Positions 1 through 11,900 of a stretch of DNA of 64,000 nucleotides are shown piece by piece. Each line of letters opens with the position of its first letter. Position 1 is the first letter of the stretch. The translations under genes and the position numbers were made by a program. Origin of the DNA: Melieria omissa (lineage: Eukaryota; Arthropoda; Insecta; Diptera; Ulidiidae). The stretch covers positions 153,007,920 through 153,071,919 of the forward strand of contig OZ020267.1 in the NCBI GenBank assembly GCA_963971225.1, read 5' to 3'. The notes under the pieces are model-generated. The model ran no database searches, was not told where the DNA came from, and saw only the letters and a program-made list of their open reading frames with translations.

Positions 1-36
1 GCTGTTGATCTCGTTCATGTAGTTGAACTGAGACAT
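1..36 (-). CDS. 5' end of an unidentified gene, cut by the window edge
   Basis: On the minus strand an ATG (complement of 34-36) opens a frame reading MSQFNYMNEINS before the sequence ends. The bases before the ATG (GGCAAA) fit a fly start context. If real, the gene is divergent from the ATP23 gene and shares the 1-kb upstream region with it. Twelve residues are too few to assign a family, and I do not recognise them. Confidence 0.4.
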   Translation of the reverse strand, partial: MSQFNYMNEINS

Positions 37-1006
37 TTTGCCGATTAAAGTGACTCGAATTTTGTATCAAATGACTATTTTATGGTATTTTTATTGCAGT
101 GCGTTGTATGGAATTATCGTATAAATGGCGGTTGCAGAAATCGAATTTTGCGCCAGGGACTTCTTCTCGAAGGTCGCGCAGTGCTGACAACTTGACGAAG
201 TTGAATTATACGTCCTCGCAGTGTTGCTATTTTAGTATGAAAACTTATGAATCATTTTGTAATTATGTCTTGGGGCCATACGCGTAAGCCCAATGTTATG
301 CTGCCGGTCAAATGATCCCGATCACGGATAAAATTGTTGTTGCTTTAATGTAAATAAGAAAAATTTCGCTCTCCCAATCTTTTCTTTTACATTGAAGCAA
401 CAATCGGCAACGCAATCGGCTGATGGTTTCGCTCAGGCAAATGTCGCCACTCTGCTTTGAATAAATTGAAAAAGAAAGTTACCAGAAATTGTTAAATATA
501 CAAAATTGAATGAAATTATTATTTATTTAGTAAATGATTGATAATTTTTAGTCGGTGGCTGCTCATACATTCAATAAAAATAAGCCAAAAAAGTCTATCA
601 ACAAAGAAAATCAGCTCATTTCTAAGTTTATGTTTACGGAAACTAAGTCTTGGGTAATCAATTAAATATTTTCAGTTTACCGTTAAATTTAAATTCTGCG
701 TCTCGGGAAACAGGCGCATTACCCTAGTCAGTCCAGTTTGCTTCCATGCTAAGAAATTGTTATAGATTTTTTTTTTTAGAAATTATTAATAAATAATGTT
801 TAATTCTACATGAAATTCTTTGAAGTTCACTTCCAGTTTGTTGCTTTGATTCATTATAATATTGCATTGCCTACTTCATAGACCACTTCTCACCTAAATT
901 TAATCTACTTGCCATGGTGAAATGTAATCAGCTGTTTCCTACTCAGAATTTGCCCGTAACCAAAGAATTTTTTTTGTAAAATATCTTATCAAATAGTTGA
1001 GTGGAA
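37..1006. other. Intergenic DNA between two divergent starts
   Basis: No supported coding region. The stretch is AT-rich and probably holds the promoters of the minus-strand gene at the window edge and of ATP23. The frame at 99-287 has no homology I recognise and begins only at a GTG. An imperfect inverted repeat with arms of about 25 bp lies at 337-361 and 379-403. Confidence 0.5.
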
Positions 1007-1907
1007 ATGGGGCTGCTTAGAAAGGCGGAAGCCAGTGCACAAACGGCGCCACCCTCCGATACCAGTGGATTATCATCCACTGTTGCAACAGACTCCAACG
1101 CCGATAATGCAACCACAACTGCCGGTGATGACGTAAAGAAGTCACAAACGAAGGAGTGGGGTTACGATCTGTACCCGGAGCGTCGCGGTGAAACGTTTAA
1201 GCCCAAGTGGTCACGCATATTGGTGGGCATAGAGGGCCACGAAAACATCGATAAGGTGAAGTGCGAGCGCAATGTTTACTGGTGTGTCAAGAATAGTCCG
1301 CTGGTGAAGCTGATGATGGGCGCGCTGCGCAGTTCCGGCTGTCCCATCGATTTGCGGCGACACATTTCATGCGAGGTGTGCGACACAACAGTGACCGGCG
1401 GCTACGATCCCGTTACGAACCAAATCATTGTGTGCCAGAATATGGCGCGCAAGGAGGGCATGGTGCAGGGGGTGTTGACGCACGAGATGATACACATGTT
1501 CGACTACTGCAACAATGAGTTGGACTTTCGGAATATTGATCACTTGGCCTGCACCGAGATACGAGCGGCCAACCTGGCGCACTGCTCCTTCCTTAGTGCC
1601 ATGATGCAGGGCGATGCATCCATATTCGATATAAAAGCAGCTCATCAGGTAAGATACATTGATGCCATGACGATTTCGGTTTCCTTTGATGTTAGTTTGT
1701 TTTTAGAAATGTGTTAAAACCAAAGCGTTGCAATCGGTGTTGGCCGTGCGTAATGTGACGCATCAAGAAGCCATCGATGCAGTGGAGCGCGTATTTCCGA
1801 AATGTTATGCCGATCTGGAGCCAATTGGACGACGTATACGCCGCAATTCGCCCGATCAACACAAGGCATACATGGAGGGTCCAATGTATGGCTACGATGT
1901 TTACTAG
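1007..1907 (+). CDS. ATP23: ATP23-type mitochondrial metalloprotease (intermembrane space)
   Basis: There are two exons, 1007-1648 and 1707-1907, joined in phase 0 by a 58-bp intron (GTAAGA...TTTTAG), giving about 280 residues. The zinc-protease motif HEMIH (about residues 159-163) sits in the family context GVLTHEMIHMFDYC. Upstream lies a Cys-rich segment, and the chain ends in MYGYDVY. In yeast, Atp23 processes the Atp6 precursor and helps assemble the F1Fo-ATPase; the family acts in the mitochondrial intermembrane space. The first 45 residues are low-complexity (Ala/Thr/Ser). I chose the ATG at 1007; a GTG two codons earlier is in frame but unlikely. A possible poly(A) signal is at 2176-2181. 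The family call is secure; the fly protein's activity is inferred. Confidence 0.93.
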
Positions 1908-2313
1908 CAATACGTTTTTTAACAATTTGATTTAGTGTAGTTGCTATGAGCTGTGTTAAATTTCATTTAAAGAAACAGTAATAATCCAGTGAACGGAGTT
2001 TAATATATTTACCTAATTAAACTATAGTAATCAGCTGTACATCATAGATAGATATACACTTACTTTGCTTTCGACGGTTACGTTTGTTGTAAAGTTTTGG
2101 CTTCAATTAAAAAATCCAAAATTTGTATAAGTTGAGCAGCATTTTATAAACTTAACTTACGTATGAAAATGCATGAATAAAAAAGCAGCAATTAGTTTTA
2201 ATTGTAAACTATAACTTGCGGGCTCAAATTACTTCTAATATCAACTGAGTAATTGCTCATTAATTAAATTACCACAACATTACAAGCACTTCTGAAAAGT
2301 TTGAAGTAAAACG

Positions 2314-2320
2314 TATAAAA
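2314..2320 (+). promoter_or_regulatory. TATA box of the first microprotein gene
   Basis: TATAAAA lies 88 bp before the ATG at 2408, a plausible distance for a core promoter with a short 5' UTR. It supports the reading that the 27-codon frame downstream is a real transcript. Confidence 0.5.
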
Positions 2321-2407
2321 TCTGAAAACCGCATGGACAACGTAGGTTTTGCACAGCATTCCACAGTTGGACAATATCAAAACCGTTAAGGGGTATCACC
2401 AGGCGCG

Positions 2408-2651
2408 ATGGAGGATTGCGAATTTATTGGCATTGCATTCAGTTTTATATCCGATATACTATTTGGATCGAACGGTAAGTAAGAGCGAGAGCAAAACAGG
2501 AGAGCGATAATTGGCAAAAGTCGACAAACAATTAATGCTGAAATTTGAAACATAAAATATTGTCGTCTGCATGCGTTTGCCTAACAATGAAGTGCAGCTA
2601 ATGAAATCTAAAATCGTGCGCTTTTCCTTCACAGATGGAAAGACTAAATAG
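2408..2651 (+). CDS. Microprotein gene A (27 residues, two exons)
   Basis: Exon 1 is 2408-2474 and exon 2 is 2635-2651, joined in phase 1 across a GTAAGT...TTCCTTCACAG intron. The product starts MEDCEFIGIAFSFISDILFG and ends DGKTK. The first 20 residues are mostly hydrophobic; the tail is short and charged. A TATA box at 2314 and AATAAA at 2767-2772 frame the unit. The hydrophobic block resembles that of gene C (LQGIFDFLISLLFPS), which has its intron at the same place and phase, so the two are likely tandem paralogues. I do not recognise the family; a membrane-associated or secreted peptide is possible. The very short length is the main reason for doubt. Confidence 0.5.
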
Positions 2652-2945
2652 AACGAAAGCGGGAAGTAATCCCATACACATATGTACATACATACATACA
2701 CGTTTCCCAGCAAGAATGTACATATATTAGAATCCATCAATGATAATTGTTAATTTATACAATTTGAATAAAGTAATTTTGTAGTCAGGTAAATTGCAAT
2801 TTGTTTTATTTATCGACTCTTGCGTGTCAACTATTGGTGAGCGAATGGTCACCACGCAGCTTGAAAACGAAACTAATCAGTATTGATACGTGCGGACTAT
2901 TCGCCACTTTGCCATCGGTAGTGGCAGTTACTAATTGCATTTGTG
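2652..2945. other. Spacer between microprotein genes A and B
   Basis: It holds the 3' UTR and AATAAA (2767-2772) of gene A and presumably the promoter and 5' UTR of gene B. I see no clear TATA box for gene B. Confidence 0.4.
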
Positions 2946-3083
2946 ATGTTTTTCGACTTGCTGCTGTCCACTTTCAATATGATAATGGGACCATTGAATA
3001 TAAATATTTCTGATATCTATGCATCTCGAATAGATGGCGTTGACGACGACTACGACGACGACGAGGATATAGAGGAGTCGTAA
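2946..3083 (+). CDS. Microprotein gene B (45 residues, acidic tail)
   Basis: A single open frame of 46 codons starts MFFDLLLSTFNMIMG, like MFFDLLQGIFDFLIS of gene C, and ends in a very acidic tail (DDDYDDDEDIEES). AATAAA lies at 3100-3105, only 17 bases past the stop. Unlike A and C it appears to have no intron in the coding part. The shared MFFDLL start, the hydrophobic-then-acidic layout and the position between two look-alikes argue that it is a real, diverged tandem paralogue. No function is recognised. Confidence 0.5.
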   Translation: MFFDLLLSTFNMIMGPLNINISDIYASRIDGVDDDYDDDEDIEES

Positions 3084-3366
3084 AATAGCAAAAATTTCAA
3101 ATAAAAAAACTCGCAATCAACAACAACACAATCAGTAGTCACTACCGGATCAAAAATTGTGCACTCGAGCAGCTAATGAGGGCAATCAAAATTTCTATGC
3201 ATTAAACGCCTCATTACGCCCCATTTATTTATACAAAAATAAATATGAATATGAAGGAAATCCAACAAGTTTGCCCAGTTTGGTTTGCAGTTGAGTTGGT
3301 AAATTGTAAGCTTGGAGTTAAAGAATTCAAGTGACGGGCAGATTTTGAAATTTTCCTCTTGCCCAA

Positions 3367-3582
3367 ATGTTCTTCGATCTGCTGCAGGGTATTTTCGACT
3401 TTCTCATCAGTCTGTTATTTCCAAGTGCGTAAATGAATATTGAATATGAATATTTTCAAAACCTTTGAACATTGCACGGTCATGGTGAAATTGCAGGTTC
3501 TGGCGATGAACCAGATTCCGAGGAGGTCGAAACTGTGGACACCACGACGGCGTTGACTGATGCTGAAGATTTCCAGCAATGA
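3367..3582 (+). CDS. Microprotein gene C (47 residues, two exons)
   Basis: Exon 1 is 3367-3424 and exon 2 is 3497-3582, joined in phase 1 (GTGCGT...TTGCAG). The N-terminus, MFFDLLQGIFDFLISLLFP, could form a hydrophobic or amphipathic helix. The second exon encodes a Ser/Thr/Glu/Asp-rich tail (SGDEPDSEEVETVDTTTALT) ending DFQQ. AATAAA is at 3635-3640. The gene meets quail tail to tail, with quail's own AATAAA on the other strand at 3728-3733. The two-exon layout with the hydrophobic helix in exon 1 and the tail in exon 2 matches gene A. Family unknown; the acidic tail could face the cytosol if the helix sits in a membrane. Confidence 0.6.
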
Positions 3583-3908
3583 CAAATAACTAAACGTTTG
3601 CTCTTTGATATTCACCATGTAAACTGCAGATTAAAATAAATACAACCTGTTTTGTGTGTGAGCGGTGCCAATTTATTGGACCTTGTTGAAAGAATACCAG
3701 CCATTTACATTTTCATGCACAAATGTTTTTATTTCATAATAGCTGCATTGTTGTGTGTAAAAATCGAACAGTAAATTTTTTTTTAATAGTGACATATAAA
3801 TAATTTTATACTCGTAACACATATTTTTTCTGTTAGTTTTACCACATTCCAATTGGCGGAAACGAAATTTCAAAATTCAAGTTCCAAAGTAAAAAGCATC
3901 AACACAGT

Positions 3909-6900
3909 TTAAAACAATTTGTATTTCTTTTTCAATTCCTGTTTCTTCCATCCGGGCAGCTCGTCAAACTCCCAGAACGACATGCTAAAGAGCGAAACGA
4001 AGTCATCGTGCGTTAGATGCACCTGAAACGGGCAAATATTGATGTTAAATAATTCATAAGCATCATTCAAATTGCGAGAGTCTGCAATTCAGTGGCGGTG
4101 GTACCTATCCACTTTAACGAACTTCCACGAACTTACCTCTCGTTTGAGGGGGTTGACTTCCGCCGGCAACAGATCGATTTCCTGCTGCAGTGTGCCAATC
4201 GGATATTTGTGATGGCGGTCAAAGTCCTTTTGGTGGTTGCGCAATACCGATGGCAGCGGCGAGCCATCGGTGTCACCATTAATGCTGCTTTTGCCATTGC
4301 CGTTGGGCGTGTCTATCAATTTGGCGAATATTTGACGCTTCTCATCGTAGCTCACGTAATTCTGCAAAGAATCGTTTTCATTAAATGCAATGCCTAAGGG
4401 TGCTCATCAGTCACTTACATGCCAGAGCACATGATTCCAGCTCTCGAACAAGCCCTTGAATGTGTTCGGCTCATCACCCTGCCTCACCACCGCCACTGCG
4501 GTGGTTGGCCGACGGGCAATTGGCACCGTCTCCAGGTAGGACTGTGCCAATTTCATGTATTTTTCCTTTTCGTGGCTGGCTGCGTACTTTCCCAGCCAAA
4601 TGTAGGAGACAAGGCCCGTGTCGAGCACATGGACGCATTCCGGCGAGAGGTCGCTTTGTACGTAGCCGATTATTTCTTGAATGTGGAACTTGCCGCGGTG
4701 CATCCACACCAAAAACAGCTGCGCCTGGGGGCGCACTTTCGGAGCGTTGCTGCCCAGATAGCTGCCGCCGTTAGTTGGCGAGATGGTGCTGCCATTGCTG
4801 CTGTTGCAGTTGCCCCCGTTCGTGATCAGTGGCTGGGTCATGTGGCAAGTTATGGAGCGCCAAAACTCCTTCGGCTCTTTGCCCTCCATCACCAAGGAAT
4901 TCTCGCCCAGCAGGCTACCGACGTTCTTCGCCACTTCGCGCGCATCACCAGTCGAACTCTGGCCACACCACACCCACACGTGGCTCGTCTTCACCACGTA
5001 GCACTCCTTGGAGCTCAGCGTGGTCAGCGGAAACACTTCGACCGCTTTGGAGTTGTAGCTGGTGTCGCCGTAAATTTTCAGCACGAAGCAATCGCGATTC
5101 AACACCGCCGACTGCTTTTCCAAGTAGTTCATGTTGTTGCTGCTAATGTTATTGTTGTTGTTGTTGGCATTGCTGTTGCCATTGTTGCTGTGTATATTCT
5201 GATCGCTCTGCAGTATAATCAGCTTGCCATCGAAAATTTGTAGAAAGTGCGGTGTCTCGTCGAACTCGCACATCTGCACGAACATTGTCTTCTCGTGCAG
5301 GTTGCCGTCGAATGCGCTGATGGCGAAACGCTCGCACTTTGCAATGTCGTCGGCATTGGCGTCCGAGCCATTCCACTGGTAAATGATGCTGTTGATGCCG
5401 ACACTTTGCGCGTCCGCAGCGTTGGCGGTGGGGAGCTGCAACAGATGCAGTTTCATAAAAATCATATTCGTCGTTTGGACGGTTGGCCAAAGCGCGGACT
5501 TACCACCACCGAATACTGCACCATGTAGCAGTTGTTTGTTGTGAAGATGGTCGCCTTCGAGGGGGGCAGCTCGTAAACTTGGTCCTTGGCGACGCGGTAG
5601 ATCTTGCGCTCGCCGCTGCCATCGTCGATCAGTTGTGTGTCGGCCGCCATTTTCGGGCGCTGCACCAGCGTTAGAGCGTCAAATTTGCCGAATATAGTGG
5701 TGATGGGCTTCAGGGGCAGCGACAATTCGGTGGGATCGTGCTGCCAGCTAGGAAATAGGCGAATGAACTCGATCGGCTCATGGCCCTGCACGACTCGTAT
5801 TACGGGTGTCGAGTACGAATACTTTTTCTAGCAACGAAAAGATATGGTTTTGCAAATGGCTGCGAATTCGTGCGAATTGTGAAAGTGCCAGATGATGTTA
5901 CCTTCTTAACAAACGCTCTGCCATTGCCCATTGCGCTGATCTTGTCCTGATGTGGAGCCATATTGCCCACCCACAGCCAAACGCCCTGCGAGTAGCCGTC
6001 CAAGACATACGCCGTACTCGTATCGCTCAAGTCCTCCTTAGTCGGCATGACCACATCCAATTGGTCCAGATGCAAGCGAGTGCCTCGGTAGCCGCACTTG
6101 TAGATTTTCAACTTGTTGTTCAGTTGCTTGTCGGGCGCGGGCGATATTTGGCTAACCACCCGGTGACTAAGCGGCAAGAAGGAGTTCCACAGGTTCTTCA
6201 ACTTCTCCGGCATCGACTGCTCATAGCCGTCATCGACAATGGTGACGTCCGACGGATTTGCCTGCAGCTTGCACGCCCAGTCAATTGCGCTGCGCCGCTC
6301 GGACGAGCTGCTCGAGCGGCCGATCCAAACGAAGATGTGTTTTTCGGTCTTCAGCAACATAATGTAGTCGGAACCGAAGTGCTCCCAGCCGATGCTGTCC
6401 ATTTCGATGCAGCGCAGCCACTTGCGGCCGCGTAACTGATAGAGACGGTTCGAGTCCGCAGAGCCAATCAGTGCGCTCGACAGAATGCTGAAAATGTAAA
6501 TTTGCAGCTTAAGTTGCTTGTCACGTTTTGCTTCAGAATTACGGCTGCTTACGTGAGACCCTTTTTGAAATACGACAAAAAGCGCGCGCTTTCGTTGTCC
6601 TGCGTTTCACGATATTCCGTGGCGACATTGTTGAAATATGAGTCCAGCTCTTGTATTTTGTGCGCGACATTGGAGCGCTTCTGCTCGGACACCTTCTCGC
6701 CCAGCCAAAAGTGTATGAAACGCTCGAGTGTGGTGCCGGCTTTGGCTTCGCGAATCTGAAAGTAATAAGCCGCACTTTTTATTTCCATATGTTATGTGCT
6801 GTATTCCGATGTGGGTCTAAGCATACGATAGTGTCTTGATTGACGTAATGTCCCACTGGTCCGGCGGCGTACACGATGTACGCGCAGTCATCGATGAACG

Positions 6901-7036
6901 TGCCGAACTGACACTTTGATTCGGCCTCGAGGCGATCCTCTTCGATCTTCCATACGTGAAAACAGATGGCGTTCTTGGCAATTTTGCGAAAAGACGCATC
7001 CACCTTTACGTCCGAGATGGAGTTCGGACGTACTTC
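3909..7036 (-). CDS. qua: Quail-like villin (actin-bundling, gelsolin repeats plus headpiece)
   Basis: Seven coding exons on the minus strand (7036-6827, 6755-6553, 6487-5902, 5827-5504, 5435-4419, 4361-4137, 4022-3909) keep one frame of about 892 residues, close to Drosophila Quail as I remember it. Gelsolin repeats run through the body; family features include DDGYEQSMPEKLKNLW, STPVIRVVQGHEPIEF and HVWVWCGQSSTGDAREVA. The last exon is a full villin headpiece ending LPGWKKQELKKKYKLF, the F-actin-binding core. Drosophila Quail bundles actin in nurse cells during oogenesis. An Asn-rich insert (about 5120-5200) and a Gly/Ser/Asn insert (about 4745-4815) lie in probable surface loops. The start codon is not in these exons; a candidate lies at 8914-8946. 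The poly(A) signal is the complement of 3728-3733. Confidence 0.93.
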
Positions 7037-8913
7037 CTGCAAGTACAAAAATAATTTACATAAAATGTTACACCATCTATGACATTGATGCAATCTAATT
7101 TTCTGACAACTATCTGATATTTTCAGCCGTAATCAACCTAATAAGAGTTGTAACAAGACAAGTTTTTTACAGCAATAGCTCATTATCATTGACAATTTTT
7201 GGACCAACTAATAATTTCCCGGGTAGCAAGAAATCACTCTTGTCGTAAACCCACGCTACAAGCCGCCAAACGCCCCAACTTCGACGAATCTTAATCAAAG
7301 TTCTAGGTCGAGTGCTTCTTCTTCTGTAACGATTTATCTTTGCACTCGCCGCAATTGTTGTTGTGATGTGTCATTCCGATATTTAAGCAACACCAACATA
7401 TGGCGGAATTAAATGCCTGCCATGCCAACCATGAAGTTCATAAAGTTGTTTTAATTTGCTACGCCCGAGTGATGTTTTTAAAACATGTTTATTTGCAGAA
7501 AATGAAAAAAGAAAGAGCAACACTATTCGATGACATTACGTTTCGGGTTCTTGCACTTTTGGTGGTGAGGCAGTTTGTCGTTGACATTTTTACTGACAAT
7601 AGAAAAAGGTATATTTAGCATATTTACTGATAACTTATCAATGGATGAAAGTTTTCCATGTGGATGTCAGTGTTTTGTGTTCGAAATTGCAATCATAAAA
7701 ATCGTGGGTTATTTGTTTGTGTGATTTCTCATGCAATGGTAATTCAAGTCAGACCAATGCCATCAACCACCGCTGAATATTTAGTTGTTCTGGTAATCCA
7801 GAATGATATCAGAAAAGTCCCACTTGTGATGGTGGGAGTTATATGTTGAAATATGTACCCATAGCGAGGCACGTTTGTGTTTAACCGACTGTTTGTCACA
7901 TGAAATATTTGAGTATAGGTGAATGTAAACCACTAAACCACTCTTGGCCGAAAAATAAACTACTTAGAGGATGCTTTAGCTTAAGTTGAAAAAGTATTTT
8001 TAGTTTATTAAAAAATTATCTGTGAGTAACAAGCGTGGAAAAAAATTACTCTGCATTTTTGTTATTATTTAATTTCCTTGTTCTTTGTTTGTGGATATGC
8101 AATTCCCACACAGAAATTGACCTCTGCCAATGGTTATACACTTGAAAGTCGCAGGCCGGTTGCCGCATCAAGTCCACATTTTGTTCAGTTAATGACTTCC
8201 AATTAAGTTTTGATAACTCTGTCAAGAATTGCCGAAATTTGTCTCACACGTGCTCGATGCAAAGGCATCGCTCTACAATAGAGCAGTGCATTAAATCTAG
8301 GCTAGCAAAAACTGATGTTGGCTATAAAGAATTAACACATTTACTCGCATCCGCGCCAGCCACTTTCGAAGCGTGCAAACAACCATCAGGCGGCAGAGCA
8401 GCCAGCAAACCCAGAAAACTAAACCCAGTTTTCACTATCGTTTACCAAGCAAAAACCTCATATTCAAACTAGAAAACGGCCTGAGCTCGGCTCAACGCAC
8501 ACTCACACACACACACACAGCGTGCTAAATTGGCGCAGCAAAGCAGAAGAAAAAGAATTTGCTCAGCGGCAGCACAACAACAACCGTTGCCAGCAAATCC
8601 AAGCGGAGCAGCTGGGATGCATTGCGGTGTGTAGTTTGGAATGTGGAGCCAGTGTTAGCATGAATATGTCACAATTATAAGTCAAAGAGGTAATGGCGCG
8701 AGAGATGATACAGAGACACAGAACAGGGCGACCAAGGTGGCGTGGCATGCAGTGTGTGCTTCGAGAGGCGAGTGATTGACGTGCATTGTGTGGACCCGGT
8801 GGACGATCGTTGGCACACGATCGGTGCACTGGGGCGATAATTGACGGCAAATCTGGCCAACTTTCACAAAAAAAAGTCTTAAAATGTGGCGGCTAGACAC
8901 CGAAGCTACCCAC
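7037..8913 (-). other. Probable quail 5' intron
   Basis: No coding exon is recognisable between the first clear quail exon and the tentative start exon. The sequence is AT-rich with a CA-rich run near 8496-8519. If the exon at 8914-8946 is wrong, this is simply quail upstream DNA. Confidence 0.35.
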
Positions 8914-8946
8914 CATTTCTTTCGATGTAATTTCCATCACTTGCAT
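8914..8946 (-). CDS. qua: Tentative first coding exon of quail
   Basis: On the minus strand an ATG (complement of 8944-8946) reads MQVMEITSKEM up to a possible GTGGGT donor, in phase 0. That is the phase needed by the next quail exon, which begins EVRPNSISDV. The same frame is open upstream with protein-like content (TPKLIIERRQGAQN) back to a stop near 9070, so a different start through a further 5' exon is also possible. The donor is weak and there is no further support. Confidence 0.3.
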
Positions 8947-11900
8947 ATTTTGCGCTCCCTGGCGACGCTCAATGATGAGTTTGGGTGTTGATGCTTGGCC
9001 GGTCACACTTATCGCAGCAGCCTTGAACTGTTGCACCTTTCGAAGCAGCAGGACCACAACAGACGCTTCTTAGCGATGTGCGCGCACGCGCCGAACTCGT
9101 TTCGATGTCGCTGTGAATTTGCGTTTTCTTTGAATTGACGATCTTTTGTTGTTTTAAATTTTTTTCACGCGAAAGTGAAAATCCTTCTTAGCGGTGCCAG
9201 CTGGTAAGCGTTGCTGTTGATGCCAGGCGCCTGTGGCGTGCAGTGTATATATTTTTTTGCGATTTATAATGAAAGGAATAAGAAATTGTTGGTTTCTGGC
9301 TTTTCCAATTCTTTTTTCCAATTGTTGTCACTATAAATTTTGAATATGAACTGATTTTAGAAAACAGCTGTCACAAGCATATTTGAATATTTTGTGACAA
9401 CTTAACAGCCGCTCTACATACCGACGCGCTACACTGTTAAAAAAATCGGGCGCTTTCAATTTCAGAGCTACACATGTATATGAATCTTGTGAGTGAGTGC
9501 ACACAAATGGCTACGATGCTGCGAAGGGGCGCGCACTCGGTGCAACTGTTATTTAACCGTTAAGTTGGCGTTTGAGGAATATGTGGCAGCAGTCTTGGCC
9601 TTTCACTGATAGTTGCGCCATGCAAGCTGCTCGTCTGCACCGCCTGGAAAGTAACCGTCAATCGCGCTTCGCCGTCAAACGTAGACTGTTTGTGGTGGCG
9701 CGCCGCCAGCGCGTTTATTACCAAAGATTGCGCTGTCGCACACAACCGGCAACGGGCAGCGGCAAACTTGGAGACGAGCAGCGTCGCCGTTGCCGCAATG
9801 AATGAAATTATCAGTGGAGTGCGCGACGAGGCGAAGAAGAAAAGCATAGAAAATGCCACAGAAAAACTCTGCTAAACCAGCTGGCAGCACCGCTCCGCAT
9901 TCCGCTGGCCCAACATCTGCAATGCGGCCGCCAATTGTGTTGCTGCATTTTTACCGTGATTTCAATTTCGTGTTGGCTGTGTTGCCGTTGCATGCAGCAC
10001 TCACACGAGTTGCCACAACAATAAATGTATCACAATCGAACTTCATTGTTGTTGTGTGTGTATGTTCAAGGCAAATTTTACAATGTTTATGACTTGAGCG
10101 CATTCAATCAAGCGTTGCAAGCTGCCAACCGCACAACGTATTTCCCTACGATTTTTCTCTGGCATTTACCGCTAACACTCGCTCAATAAGCTGCGTTGTG
10201 TGTGCTTATTTCGTCAATGTGAAATTCACTTTTTCGAAACCGCCGGCCGCAACACCAAAATCAAAATCACTGTTTTTGTCTCTTGTTTCCGTTGCTGCCT
10301 CTGTCTCGGCTCATGTTTTATTGTTCGTGATTTGTTCACTTAACACTTTTACCATTTGCGTGCATTTAGCATGTCCGAAATGCTTTTAAGCCGCGCTTTG
10401 TCTTTACGAGCAGCGCCTCGAACGTGACATTTGCGACGAAGACAAATGCATCTTCCTCGTGTGCGGCGAATGATTTGTTTGACTTGATGGTGTGAATGAC
10501 GTTGTTGCTTTTTGGCCGTTGTCAACATTTCACCAACGTCTCAATAATGATCGGCCAGCTTAAGCGAAAAACAAAAATCAAGAAAAGTTCAAGATTTGTG
10601 GAATGAAACGAGGAAAAGGTATTCGTCTCGTCGGACTTGAATCTCATTCACAGCCAGCGGAGGATCCGAGTTGTAAGTTGTTTGTCATTATTCATTATCG
10701 ATTTTTCGCTTGCAAATGACTGTAATGACGCAAAGAAATCTCCATTCAAAGCAATGAACCGTTCAAGCTTCGATTTCACGACAGGAAATGCAAAACCGCG
10801 TAAGATATGTTCGAGTGTTGTATGGTCATGCGGTTGCTTAGTTCATAATTACGTTGGAGTCAACTAAAAGTAGTGAGTAAAGTACGTAATTATCGACAAA
10901 TATCTAACAAACACTTACTACATACGTATAGCAACTAATGTGGCGGATGGAGTTGCAAATTTGCAAATAAATCATCAGTAATGCGGTTTTACTTATTGAG
11001 AGGTGCCCTGTTTTATCGTTATCAGATGTGGTTATGAAAAAGATATGAATTACACGGTTATCAATGATATTAACTAGTCACCAGTCTGAAAGTTCAAAAG
11101 TGAATAGGCAATCGAAACAGTGGGGTTGTCATAGGGGCGATTGTGGCGTGTTTTGCTGTGGCAGTAAAGCAACGATAACTATGTTCATACAGATACAAAA
11201 TGCTGGACGAAGATGCAGTTAATGTAAGTCAGAGTCAAAGATTGCATCAACATTGCGGTGTGTGAAGTACATGATCGGTGGTGAACTAATGTCTGAAGAA
11301 CCACTGACGAAGGAAGCGAACAGTGCAAGTCAACCCGCTTGACCGTTTATTGACTTCATAAAGATATTGAGAAAAGTTTCAATACTGGGCAATGGATTCT
11401 GCATGGTGCGGCAGATAACGCGAGGGCTCTTCAAATTTGCTCAGATCCCTTTTTCGGAAGTCGGCAACATCATCTGTAAAGTTACTTTTGCGTTATATGA
11501 ATTGAATAAGCGCTGAATACTGTGATCCTAGTTAACTGCTTAAAAACCACCAGTCAGAAAACGAAACATTTTCAAAGATACCTGCCACCCGCAGCCATTG
11601 TTCAACACACAATAAATGTGGGTTTGAACTTGACGATAACATTTTAGGGCTCCTGACAGTTTTAGTGTGTTGCTTGCGTCAAAACACACCTCGAACGCTG
11701 GTGCAGAATTGCAGCTCCGCTGCGCTGGCTGCACATGCGTGCAGAATGCTTTCAATCTTTCCATCTTTCTAGCACGCAATTGCTACTGCACTCCACGCTG
11801 CCTTTGAGCGATGCGCACGCCAACGGAATTCGCTGGCTGGCCGACCGACTGCTGGCTGCTTCCACGTTTGATCCACTTTAGCGGTAATTGCATTTAATTA

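Noticed and set aside
99..287. 62-codon frame just upstream of ATP23, preceded by an acceptor-like TTATTGCAG
   Set aside because: It begins at a GTG, has no homology, and no partner exon with matching phase is visible.
3046..3074. GAC/GAG codon run that might be a simple repeat only
   Set aside because: Kept as the acidic tail of microprotein B, because the frame begins MFFDLL like its neighbour; a pure trinucleotide-repeat origin for the tail is still possible.
4419..5243. Long plus-strand frame (274 codons) opposite the main quail exon
   Set aside because: It is the antisense shadow of a real gelsolin-repeat exon; its composition (His/Ala/Val-rich) has no family resemblance.
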